The position numbers and the translations under genes were made by a program. 7,486 nucleotides of DNA from the NCBI GenBank assembly GCA_027490415.1, contig JAIXYD010000185.1, positions 1-7,486 on the forward strand. The letters run 5' to 3'. The notes beneath the pieces are model-generated. The model saw only the letters and a program-made list of their open reading frames with translations. It was not told the origin of the DNA and made no database searches. This DNA is from Streptomycetaceae bacterium. Its GTDB lineage: Bacteria; Actinomycetota; Actinomycetes; Nanopelagicales; Nanopelagicaceae. Shown here piece after piece: positions 1-7,486 of this stretch. The first letter of the stretch is position 1; every line of letters starts with the position of its first letter.

Positions 1-1945
1 AATTCGCTAAGTGCTGTTTTCTTGACCAAACCGTTTTTGGTAGCAAGTACTAGGTATGGAACTACGTCGTAAGACTTAAACCACAAAACCTCAGCGATGC
101 GCTCTTGTGGTTTAAATGCTAAAAGATTTGCAACATGTTGTCCGCGAGCATCGCGTCCCGCATCTGGAAGTTCGTGCACTTTGGCGCGATAGACACGGCC
201 TTCGTTGGTGAAGAAGAGCAACCAATCGTGAGTGGATGCAACGAAGAAGTGATCGACGATGTCATCTTGTTTAAGAGCTGCACCTTTTACGCCACGGCCG
301 CCACGTCGCTGTGATTTGTAGAGATCTGCGTTGGTGCGCTTTGAATATCCACCATGAGTAATTGTGACGACAACATCTTGGTCTGGAATCAAATCTTCGG
401 CAGAGAAATCGCCTTCGCTAGCAACAAGTTGAGTGCGGCGATCATCGCCATATTTAGCAACGAGATCTGAAAGCTCTGTCTTGATAATTTCACGCTGTTT
501 CGCCTCAGATGCCAAGATGGCGTTAAGTTCAACGATATCTGCCATAAGACCGTCGTATTCGTCGTTAATCTTTTGGCGCTCAAGGGCTGCAATACGACGT
601 AACTGCATATCTAGGATTGCATTTGCTTGAATTTCATCAACATCAAGCAGTTTCATAAGACCTGTGCGAGCTTCTTCAGGTGTTGTGGATGCACGAATGA
701 GTGCGATCACCGCATCAAGAGCATCAAGTGCTTTGAGGTAACCCTTGAGGATGTGGGCACGCTTCTCTTTCTCGGTGAGGCGGTATTTTGTACGACGGAC
801 AATTACTTCGACTTGGTGCTCGATGTAGTACTTAATAAATTCATCAAGGCGCAATGTGCGTGGAACACCATCAACAAGTGCCAACATGTTTGCACCGAAG
901 GTGTCTTGTAGCTGTGTCTGCTTGTACAGGTTATTAAGGATCACTTTTGGAATCGCTGTATTTTGTAGCACGATAACAAGGCGTTGTCCTAAGCGCTCGT
1001 TACCTTCATCGCGAACATCGGCAATTCCCTTAATTTTTCCATCTTTAACAAGTTCAGCAATTTTCAGCGCTAAGTTATCTGGGTTGACTTGGTATGGAAG
1101 CTCAGTAACTACTAGACATGTGCGCTTATTGATTTCTTCAACGCTAACAACAGCGCGCATAGTGATTGAGCCACGGCCCGTGCGGTATGCCTCTTCGATT
1201 CCGGTGCGACCAACGATGAGAGCTTTAGTTGGAAAATCTGGGCCTTTAACGATCTTGATCATTTCGTTAAGCAGTTGATCAGATGGCATATCTGGGTTTT
1301 CCAGTGCCAAGAAAACAGCTTGTGATATCTCGCGCAGGTTGTGTGGCGGAATGTTTGTAGCCATACCAACAGCGATACCGGCACTTCCATTTACAAGAAG
1401 GTTAGGGAAGCGACTTGGTAGGACTACAGGTTCTTGGGAACGTCCATCGTAGTTAGGGACAAAGTTCACTGTATCTTCATCGATATCGCGCATCATCTCC
1501 ATCGCGATAGGCGATAGGCGAGCTTCGGTGTAGCGCATCGCTGCAGCGGGATCATTTCCAGGAGAACCAAAGTTTCCGTTGCCATCAACAAGTGGATAAC
1601 GCAGCGACCATGGCTGGGCTAAACGCACAACAGTGTCATAGATCGCGCTGTCTCCATGTGGATGGTAATTACCCATCACGTCACCAACGATGCGAGAAGA
1701 TTTGTAGTAACCCTTATCTGGGCGATAACCAGCGTCATACATTGCGTAAAGAACGCGGCGATGAACTGGTTTTAATCCGTCGCGAACATCTGGAAGTGCG
1801 CGGCCGACAATGACTGACATTGCATAATCGAGATAGCTGCGCGCCATCTCTACTTGAAGATCAATTGTCTCAATGCGATCGAAATCATCGCCCGGGTTTG
1901 CCATACCGGTGCGATCTACTGGAGTCTCGTCTTTATCTTTAGCCA

Positions 1946-1946
<1 letters not shown>
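1..1946 (-). CDS. gyrA: DNA gyrase subunit A, 5' part (C-terminal end beyond the window)
   Basis: GyrA is the DNA breakage-reunion subunit of gyrase (A2B2), which introduces negative supercoils and relieves positive ones ahead of forks. The frame is open from ATG at 1946 to the window edge, about 648 codons of a protein usually over 800 long. I translated it by hand. The winged-helix core has [11 protein letters not shown] (residues 95-105) and [10 protein letters not shown], which puts the catalytic tyrosine at Tyr139 with Arg138 before it. Ser100 and Asp104 align with the E. coli quinolone-determining positions Ser83 and Asp87. The coiled-coil arm follows, and the GyrA box QRRGGRG (546-552) opens the C-terminal beta-pinwheel, which is cut off. 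No intein interrupts the active-site tyrosine. The start codon overlaps the gyrB stop (TAATG), and only weak Shine-Dalgarno-like sequence precedes it, so coupling to gyrB translation is likely. Family assignment is certain; the missing end is not assessable. Confidence 0.98.
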
Positions 1947-3928
<1,982 letters not shown>

Positions 3929-3979
3929 TTAATGGTCGCTATGGGGCTAAGAAGGGGGAATCCTTGATAGCAGGGCGAA

Positions 3980-4007
3980 ATCCTATCGTGAAAAGAGATT
4001 TGGTAAA
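3980..4007 (-). promoter_or_regulatory. Candidate gyrB-gyrA promoter
   Basis: In the 161-bp gap between dciA and gyrB, the minus strand carries TTTACC (4007-4002) and TAGGAT (3985-3980) separated by 16 bases. TAGGAT fits the TAnnnT -10 pattern of actinobacterial housekeeping promoters; the -35 match is moderate. Transcription would begin near 3973, giving a leader of roughly 65 bases before the GTG start. The gap is the only non-overlapping junction between dnaN and gyrA, so a separate gyrase promoter here is plausible. Supercoiling-sensitive control of gyrase promoters is known in other bacteria, but nothing in this sequence proves it. Confidence 0.4.
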
Positions 4008-4017
4008 CCTCAGATAA

Positions 4018-4039
4018 GCCCTAGGGTGGGGATTAGGGC
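4018..4039 (-). other. Weak hairpin after dciA
   Basis: GCCCTA and TAGGGC form a six-base-pair stem around a ten-base loop, starting about 30 bases past the dciA stop and just upstream of the candidate gyrB promoter. The right half also contains the palindrome CCCTAGGG (4019-4026). The bases after the stem on the minus strand are TTATCTG, not a U-tract, so this is at best a weak or partial terminator between the dnaN-recF-dciA and gyrB-gyrA units. Confidence 0.2.
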
Positions 4040-4068
4040 GGTGATCTCGCGCTGGGTGAGGGTACCTA

Positions 4069-4530
4069 TTAGCCGTAGGTATCTCGAGGGCCCCGAGCGC
4101 CACGGATTGTGCGGATCCCTTTTTTCCATGAGGGAGCGGTGGGGCCCGTAAATCTTAAGGATTCCACGAGGGCACCTGGGGCACTCGATGAGATGGTGGC
4201 AACAAGTTGATCGTGCACAGATTGCAACTGGGTTGCCCATGCAGTTGATGAACATTGAATGAGAAGCACGCCATCAAGAATTGAGATTGGTGTTGTATGC
4301 GTAGCAATATCACTACCAACAACTTTCTCCCATTGTGCGAAAAGATTTCCTTCAGCTAACCCTGATTCCCATTGTCGATCAGAGACAAGATCTGTTAGAA
4401 CATCGCTAATTAATGTCGGGTCGCCAGGTGTTGATGTTCGTTCAGTAACTGGTGGTTTAACTTTTTTTATAAATCCTGTTTTGTAACTGCGAAATAGTTC
4501 GAGTGCGAGGTCAACTTTTTTCTCACTCAT
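4069..4530 (-). CDS. dciA: DciA-family protein (DUF721), probable replicative helicase loader
   Basis: This 153-residue protein belongs to DUF721/DciA, the family that interacts with the replicative helicase DnaB and is the ancestral loader in bacteria lacking DnaC or DnaI. The N-terminal ~35 residues are basic and of low conservation. The domain runs from about residue 36 (GDPTLISDVLTDLV) through the conserved WEKVVGSDIATHTTP (67-81) and DGVLLIQCSSTAWATQLQ (about 86-103). The tail has the actinobacterial TAPSWKKG motif and ends in GPRDTYG. The ATG overlaps the recF stop as ATGA (4530-4527), typical of translational coupling, and AGGTG lies a few bases upstream as a modest ribosome site. Position between recF and gyrB is the usual one in Actinobacteria. 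Family is clear; the helicase-loading role is known from other DciA proteins and inferred here. Confidence 0.93.
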   Translation of the reverse strand: MSEKKVDLALELFRSYKTGFIKKVKPPVTERTSTPGDPTLISDVLTDLVSDRQWESGLAEGNLFAQWEKVVGSDIATHTTPISILDGVLLIQCSSTAWATQLQSVHDQLVATISSSAPGALVESLRFTGPTAPSWKKGIRTIRGARGPRDTYG

Positions 4531-5627
4531 GCTACACCTGCTTCGCGTGAGACTTTTCCAGGTGTGACATAAAAACGCTCGGTAATTAAATCGCTTGGAA
4601 GATCGCTTTCGACAGCTGCAGTAATAAATGTTTGCTCTGCCAAATGAGTAATGGCTACAAGTTGTGCGCGGCGAGCTGTATCAAGTTCGGCGAAAATATC
4701 ATCAAGGATAAGAATTGGAGATGAACCCTCATCGCGCAAAAGTGTGAAGGATCCGATTCGTAGTGCGATGGCCATCGACCAAGATTCGCCGTGGCTGGCA
4801 TAACCTTTCGCTGGGAATTCGCCTAGGTGTAGGTGTAAGTCATCGCGATGAGGACCAATAAGACTGACACCTCGGTCGCTTTCATTGTGAGCCACTTCTT
4901 CTTGTTTTGCTGTCAAAGTCGCGATATTGCTCTCGATATTAGTTGTTAATCCATCGGTAGATGATTTATAAGCGATTGAAGCCGCTTTTACTTCATTAAG
5001 TTTGGCGTAATGCGCGGTGACATATGGGTTGAGTTTTTCAACCAAAGTAATTCGCTCTGCGGTTAGCTGGGCGCCGAGTGAAATCAGCTGTTCGGTCCAG
5101 GGTGCGAGTGAGCTCTCGGGTGCGCGAGTTTTTAGTAGTGTGTTTCTTTGGCGCACAACTCTGTCGTAATCAGAGATCACACCAGCAAGACGTGGGGTTC
5201 GGGTAATTAACAATTTATCTAGGAAATCGCGGCGTTGTGTGGGTTCTCCGCGTACAAGATCGAGGTCTTCGGGGGAGAAATAGATAACCTGTAGCGCTCC
5301 AAGAATCTCGCGTTGGGATTTTGTTGGGTTTTGATTTATGCGAGCGCGGTTTGCTTTATTTGCATTGATCTCTAAATCAACAGCAAGGGTTCGGTTATCA
5401 CTAAAGATTTCAGCGCGGATGATTGCCTGTTCGAGACCGCCTTTAATAAGTGGCGTGTTGGTTGAAACTCGGTGAGATGAGAGAAACCCTAAATAAATAA
5501 GAGCTTCGGCAATATTTGTTTTTCCGCATCCGTTATTACCAATGAAGGTATTTACGCCAGGGGCGAAAGAGAGTTCAAGGCTTTCGTATGAGCGGAAATT
5601 GGTGAGTGATAATTTCTTAAGATGCAT
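4527..5627 (-). CDS. recF: DNA replication and repair protein RecF
   Basis: RecF is an SMC-like ATPase of the RecFOR pathway. It binds gapped DNA, helps load RecA at single-strand gaps and supports restart of stalled forks. The 366-residue length is normal. Walker A is GNNGCGKT (30-37, Lys36). The family segment PEDLDLVRGEPTQRRDFLDK lies near one third of the protein. The ABC signature is SHGESW (278-283), as in other actinobacterial RecF, and Walker B plus D-loop is LILDDIFAELD (306-316). All ATPase elements are intact. The ATG overlaps the last 11 bases of dnaN; a stop codon sits two codons upstream in frame, so this is the first possible ATG. No strong Shine-Dalgarno sequence is seen, which suggests translation coupled to dnaN. 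The 3' end overlaps dciA by four bases. The gnd gene found between dnaN and recF in some actinobacteria (for example Streptomyces) is absent. Confidence 0.97.
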   Translation of the reverse strand: MHLKKLSLTNFRSYESLELSFAPGVNTFIGNNGCGKTNIAEALIYLGFLSSHRVSTNTPLIKGGLEQAIIRAEIFSDNRTLAVDLEINANKANRARINQNPTKSQREILGALQVIYFSPEDLDLVRGEPTQRRDFLDKLLITRTPRLAGVISDYDRVVRQRNTLLKTRAPESSLAPWTEQLISLGAQLTAERITLVEKLNPYVTAHYAKLNEVKAASIAYKSSTDGLTTNIESNIATLTAKQEEVAHNESDRGVSLIGPHRDDLHLHLGEFPAKGYASHGESWSMAIALRIGSFTLLRDEGSSPILILDDIFAELDTARRAQLVAITHLAEQTFITAAVESDLPSDLITERFYVTPGKVSREAGVA

Positions 5628-6747
5628 ATCTCATAGGCATGAGGAGGTAGCGGTAATTTTCAACAACATTTCCGGTGGCCTCATTTTTACCCATCAAAAT
5701 TGCTGGCTTATTTGATCCAGTGAAAGATATTTGAACAAACGGTGTTCCAACAGCTTGTAGCCCATCGCTTAAAAAGGTTGGGTTAAATGCGATTGAGATT
5801 GGTTCACCTGTAAGCAAGATATCGATTGCCTCTGTTGCTTGTGCCTCTTCTCCAGCACCAGCTTCTAGTGAGACTGTTGTTCCGTTAAATTCCAAACGGA
5901 GTGGAACAGTTTTATCTGTTACAAGTGCAACTCGTCGTACGGAATCTAGAAATGGAGCAACTTCTACGACCGCGGTTGAAATGATGTTTTGATCTAAGAG
6001 GTGGCGGTATGGAGGGAAAGTTCCATCCAACATGCGTGATGTCATTGTTTTTCCAGAGCCAGCAAAACCAGCTAAACGATCGCTGTTAACTGCTGGAGCG
6101 ATAGATAAAGAAACATTCTTTGATCCAATAAGTGATTTGGCAGCTTCTGCAATTGTGCGACCACGAAGGAGTGCAGTTGTTGATACGCCAGGTTGTGATG
6201 GTTGCCATGTGAATTCGCGGACCGCTAATCGGTAACGGTCAGTTGCAGCGAGTGTGACGTTATCTTCAGTAATTTCTACATGAACACCTGTGAGTGTTGG
6301 GAGTGAGTCATCGCGGCCTGCAGCTACAGCTACTTGTGCAACTGCTTGTGCGAAGGTGTCGCTAGCGACAACCCCAGTACCTTCTGGAAGTTCAGGTAGG
6401 TGTGGGTACTCATCGATTGAAAGCGTAGGAAGAGTAAATTTTGCTGAACCGGATGTAACAAGAACACGGGTGCCATCAAGTGCGATAGTGATCGGTTTAT
6501 TAGGCAGCGATCTACAAATTTCAGCGAGTAGTTTTCCAGGAACTAAAACTTTTCCTTTTGTCATAATATCTGCTGTGAAGTGCGCTTTGCTGGATGTTTC
6601 TAAATCTGAACCAGAGAGAAATACTTCATCGCCGGTTGCATCGATAACTATCCCAAGAAGCTCTGTTTTGATTGGGCGTGTAGAAAGGCTGCGTGAAACC
6701 CAATTCACGCCATCGGTAAGTCCTTGTTGATCAACTGTAAATTTCAC
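5617..6747 (-). CDS. dnaN: DNA polymerase III beta subunit (sliding clamp), GTG start
   Basis: DnaN forms the dimeric ring that tethers DNA polymerase III and other clamp-binding proteins to DNA. The 376-residue protein shows the expected three repeated clamp domains, roughly 1-120, 125-250 and 255-376. Conserved pieces include KVLVPGKLLAEICRSLP in domain 1, LTGVHVEITEDNVTLAATDRYRLA in domain 2 (the ATDRYRLA motif), and the terminal YRYLLMPMR. Most clamps end shortly after MPMR; here YAS follows, encoded by bases shared with the start of recF. The start is GTG at 6747, preceded by AAGGCGG (6760-6754) six bases upstream; the next residues KFTVD match the family N-terminus. It is the first gene downstream of the origin region, and its leader contains the AT-rich and inverted-repeat part of that region. 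No clear promoter stood out in the leader. Confidence 0.98.
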   Translation of the reverse strand: MKFTVDQQGLTDGVNWVSRSLSTRPIKTELLGIVIDATGDEVFLSGSDLETSSKAHFTADIMTKGKVLVPGKLLAEICRSLPNKPITIALDGTRVLVTSGSAKFTLPTLSIDEYPHLPELPEGTGVVASDTFAQAVAQVAVAAGRDDSLPTLTGVHVEITEDNVTLAATDRYRLAVREFTWQPSQPGVSTTALLRGRTIAEAAKSLIGSKNVSLSIAPAVNSDRLAGFAGSGKTMTSRMLDGTFPPYRHLLDQNIISTAVVEVAPFLDSVRRVALVTDKTVPLRLEFNGTTVSLEAGAGEEAQATEAIDILLTGEPISIAFNPTFLSDGLQAVGTPFVQISFTGSNKPAILMGKNEATGNVVENYRYLLMPMRYAS

Positions 6748-6830
6748 CGTCTACCGCCTTCTTGTTCTTTACTTGAAGCCTTGAAAGTCTGACACACCTG
6801 TGCTGACTTGGAAATGTTCGTGTGTGGAGA

Positions 6831-6861
6831 GATTTTCTATATATAAAGGTAGTAGTAGTAA
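6831..6861 (+). other. AT-rich candidate unwinding element with DnaA-trio-like run
   Basis: Bases 6831-6847 are almost entirely A/T (containing CTATATATAAA). They are followed at 6850-6861 by TAG TAG TAG TAA, four consecutive matches to the DnaA-trio consensus, which is 3'-(G/A)AT-5' and so reads 5'-TA(G/A)-3'. In the published model trios lie between DnaA boxes and the melted DNA, and DnaA extends along them on one strand. Here the boxes lie to the right and the AT-rich DNA to the left, so moving away from the boxes the plus strand reads 3'-AAT GAT GAT GAT-5', the expected polarity. Function is inferred. Confidence 0.5.
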
Positions 6862-6933
6862 CCAGAGACTTTTCTTGTGGAGGAACGCTCCACGATTTAT
6901 AAAAGTCCTGCTCTACACCTTTATAGAGAGAAA
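6834..6933. repeat. Nested inverted repeat in the origin / dnaN leader
   Basis: Three pairs of arms are nested. The outer pair is TTTCTATATATAAAGGT (6834-6850) against ACCTTTATAGAGAGAAA (6917-6933), complementary at 15 of 17 positions with a perfect inner nine. It is extended by GTAG (6852-6855) against CTAC (6913-6916) with one bulged base. The middle pair is GACTTTT (6867-6873) and AAAAGTC (6901-6907). The inner pair is GTGGAG (6877-6882) and CTCCAC (6888-6893) around GAACG. It could form a cruciform in supercoiled DNA, or a long hairpin in the dnaN leader RNA if transcription enters from the dnaA side. No U-tract follows, so it is not a standard terminator. Confidence 0.6.
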
Positions 6934-6939
6934 TAGCGA

Positions 6940-6980
6940 TGTGGGTAGACGGTGGGTAACCACCGCATTTATGTGGATAA
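6940..6980 (-). promoter_or_regulatory. Left DnaA-box array (three minus-strand boxes)
   Basis: On the minus strand, 6972-6980 is a perfect TTATCCACA, 6951-6959 is TTACCCACC and 6940-6948 is CTACCCACA (two mismatches each). Start-to-start spacing is 11 and 21 bp, close to whole helical turns, so all three face the same side of the DNA. The middle box is also part of a six-base-pair palindromic stem, CGGTGG and CCACCG around GTAA (6950-6965). The perfect box is well supported; the two variants are supported mainly by phasing and shared orientation. Confidence 0.65.
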
Positions 6981-7041
6981 AACACCCCCACACCCAAAGA
7001 TTTATATTTGAGCTTTCTGCAGGTGGGGCGTTTGCAACACC

Positions 7042-7092
7042 TTACCCACAGAAATGAGGGAGATACCCACAGTTATCCACAAGTTCTCCACA
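7042..7092 (+). promoter_or_regulatory. Right DnaA-box array (four plus-strand boxes)
   Basis: On the plus strand: TTACCCACA at 7042-7050 (one mismatch to TTATCCACA), ATACCCACA at 7063-7071 (two), a perfect TTATCCACA at 7073-7081, and TTCTCCACA at 7084-7092 (one). Start-to-start spacing is 21, 10 and 11 bp, about two, one and one helical turns. This is the densest box cluster in the window and lies about 50 bp past the dnaA stop codon. Tight, phased boxes suit cooperative DnaA binding. Confidence 0.75.
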
Positions 7093-7144
7093 GTTGGGGG
7101 TAAAGCCATCCAATTTGGACATATCTACCTAATCCAACCTTTAT

Positions 7145-7486
7145 TTAATTTTTTGCAGCCACCTTAATTCTATTGGTGAGTTCGGTGACCTGGTTATAGA
7201 TCGAGCGCCTCTCTGCCATCAGTTGGCGAATCTTCCGGTCGGCATGCATCACGGTGGTGTGATCGCGCCCCCCGAAAGTCTGGCCAATCTTTGGAAGAGA
7301 AAGTTCTGTGAGTTCGCGGCAGAGGTACATCGCAATCTGGCGAGCGTTTACAAGGACACGAGAACGAGAGGTTCCACAAAGGTCATCGATCGTAAGGCTG
7401 AAATAGGAAGCGGTGGCGGCCATAATCGTTGGGGCGGTGATTTCAGGGGTTGAATCACTTGGGATCAAATCACGCAAAACGATTTC
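7145..7486 (-). CDS. dnaA: Chromosomal replication initiator DnaA, C-terminal part (5' end beyond the window)
   Basis: DnaA binds DnaA boxes and opens the origin as an ATP-dependent oligomer. Only the last 113 codons are present, in frame from the window edge; the start and the AAA+ ATPase domain are outside, so any internal start codon near 7477 is not the real one. What is visible is the DNA-binding domain [22 protein letters not shown], then the helix-turn-helix signature [21 protein letters not shown], whose Arg, Asp, His and Thr residues contact the box in known structures. The tail [17 protein letters not shown] closely follows actinobacterial DnaA. The last codons run into the AT-rich sequence at 7141-7154, and the stop is TAA. 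The gene is transcribed toward the origin, the usual arrangement. The box variants just downstream are its predicted targets. Confidence 0.97.
   Translation of the reverse strand, partial: EIVLRDLIPSDSTPEITAPTIMAATASYFSLTIDDLCGTSRSRVLVNARQIAMYLCRELTELSLPKIGQTFGGRDHTTVMHADRKIRQLMAERRSIYNQVTELTNRIKVAAKN

Larger units (their letters stand above)
6748..7144. other. oriC: Probable chromosomal replication origin (oriC), dnaA-dnaN intergenic region
   Basis: These 397 bases hold no credible gene and lie between dnaA and dnaN, where actinobacterial origins usually sit. I see two perfect TTATCCACA DnaA boxes (6972-6980 minus, 7073-7081 plus), five close variants arranged with them in two arrays, and two weaker outliers (CTCTCCACA 6823-6831 and TCCTCCACA 6876-6884, both minus). 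An AT-rich stretch at 6831-6847 adjoins a TAG/TAA trinucleotide run, and a second AT-rich stretch lies at 7141-7154 by the dnaA stop. The boxes are of E. coli type rather than the TTGTCCACA common in high-GC actinobacteria, which fits the lower GC here. The region also has to carry the dnaN leader. Origin function is inferred from position and boxes; no direct evidence is possible from sequence alone. Confidence 0.85.

Noticed and set aside
1515..1550. Possible intein at the GyrA active-site tyrosine, as in some mycobacteria
   Set aside because: [10 protein letters not shown] reads through without interruption, and the GyrB Toprim motifs are also uninterrupted.
4010..4255. 81-codon minus-strand frame overlapping the dciA 3' end and the gap
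   Set aside because: It is out of frame with the clear DUF721 protein and has no family similarity that I can see.
6290..6730. 146-codon plus-strand frame opposite dnaN
   Set aside because: A Ser/Arg-rich shadow of the dnaN codons, with no recognisable domain. The same applies to 2655-3056 opposite gyrB and 856-1278 opposite gyrA.
6837..6850. TATATATA as a dnaN -10 promoter element
   Set aside because: No window of it fits TAnnnT cleanly and no -35 with proper spacing was found. It is better explained as the AT-rich unwinding DNA.
6983..6995. G-rich run on the minus strand (GGGTGTGGGGG) as a G-quadruplex
   Set aside because: Only two adequate G-runs lie close together, too few for a standard four-run quadruplex.
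6731..6997. Open frame of 88 codons on the minus strand across the origin region
   Set aside because: It overlaps the dnaN start out of frame, runs through the inverted repeat, and its product resembles no family I know. Composition is that of non-coding DNA.
6800..7057. Open frame of 85 codons on the plus strand in the origin region
   Set aside because: It runs through the DnaA boxes and inverted-repeat arms, has no good ribosome site, and the product is unrecognisable. It is a chance frame.
7109..7119. TCCAATTTGGA palindrome after dnaA as a terminator
   Set aside because: The arms are five bases, AT-containing, and no T-tract follows on the minus strand.

Overview
The window is the chromosomal replication-origin locus of an actinobacterium, written on the reverse strand. 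Read along the minus strand, from high to low coordinates, the order is dnaA (3' end only), a 397-bp non-coding origin region, dnaN, recF, dciA (DUF721), gyrB and gyrA (5' part only). This is the conserved dnaA-dnaN-recF-DUF721-gyrB-gyrA order of Actinobacteria. The DnaA domain IV sequence, the short DUF721 protein ending in GPRDTYG, the RecF signature SHGESW and the GyrB without the long insertion of E. coli all fit that phylum. The base composition is only moderately GC, by eye well below that of Streptomyces or Mycobacterium, and the genes are tightly packed and overlapping. This suggests a low-GC, streamlined actinobacterium such as the freshwater acI/Nanopelagicales group. That placement is inference.

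Region by region: 1-1946 is gyrA, truncated at the window edge after about 648 codons. 1946-3907 is gyrB, whose TAA stop overlaps the gyrA ATG by one base. 3908-4068 is a short gap with a candidate gyrB promoter and a weak hairpin. 4069-4530 is dciA, 4527-5627 recF and 5617-6747 dnaN; these three overlap one another and look translationally coupled. 6748-7144 is the probable oriC. 7145-7486 is the end of dnaA.

The genes form one functional set. DnaA melts the origin, DciA is the helicase-loading factor, DnaN is the sliding clamp, RecF handles gaps and stalled forks, and GyrA/GyrB remove the positive supercoils that forks generate. All of the dnaN-to-gyrA genes are transcribed away from the origin, with the fork.

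The coding part is ordinary. The interest is in the origin: two divergent, helically phased DnaA-box arrays that mirror each other, a four-unit DnaA-trio-like run (TAGTAGTAGTAA) next to an AT-rich stretch, and a nested inverted repeat of about 100 bp around that run. I found no mobile element, CRISPR array, intein, tRNA or novel accessory system.
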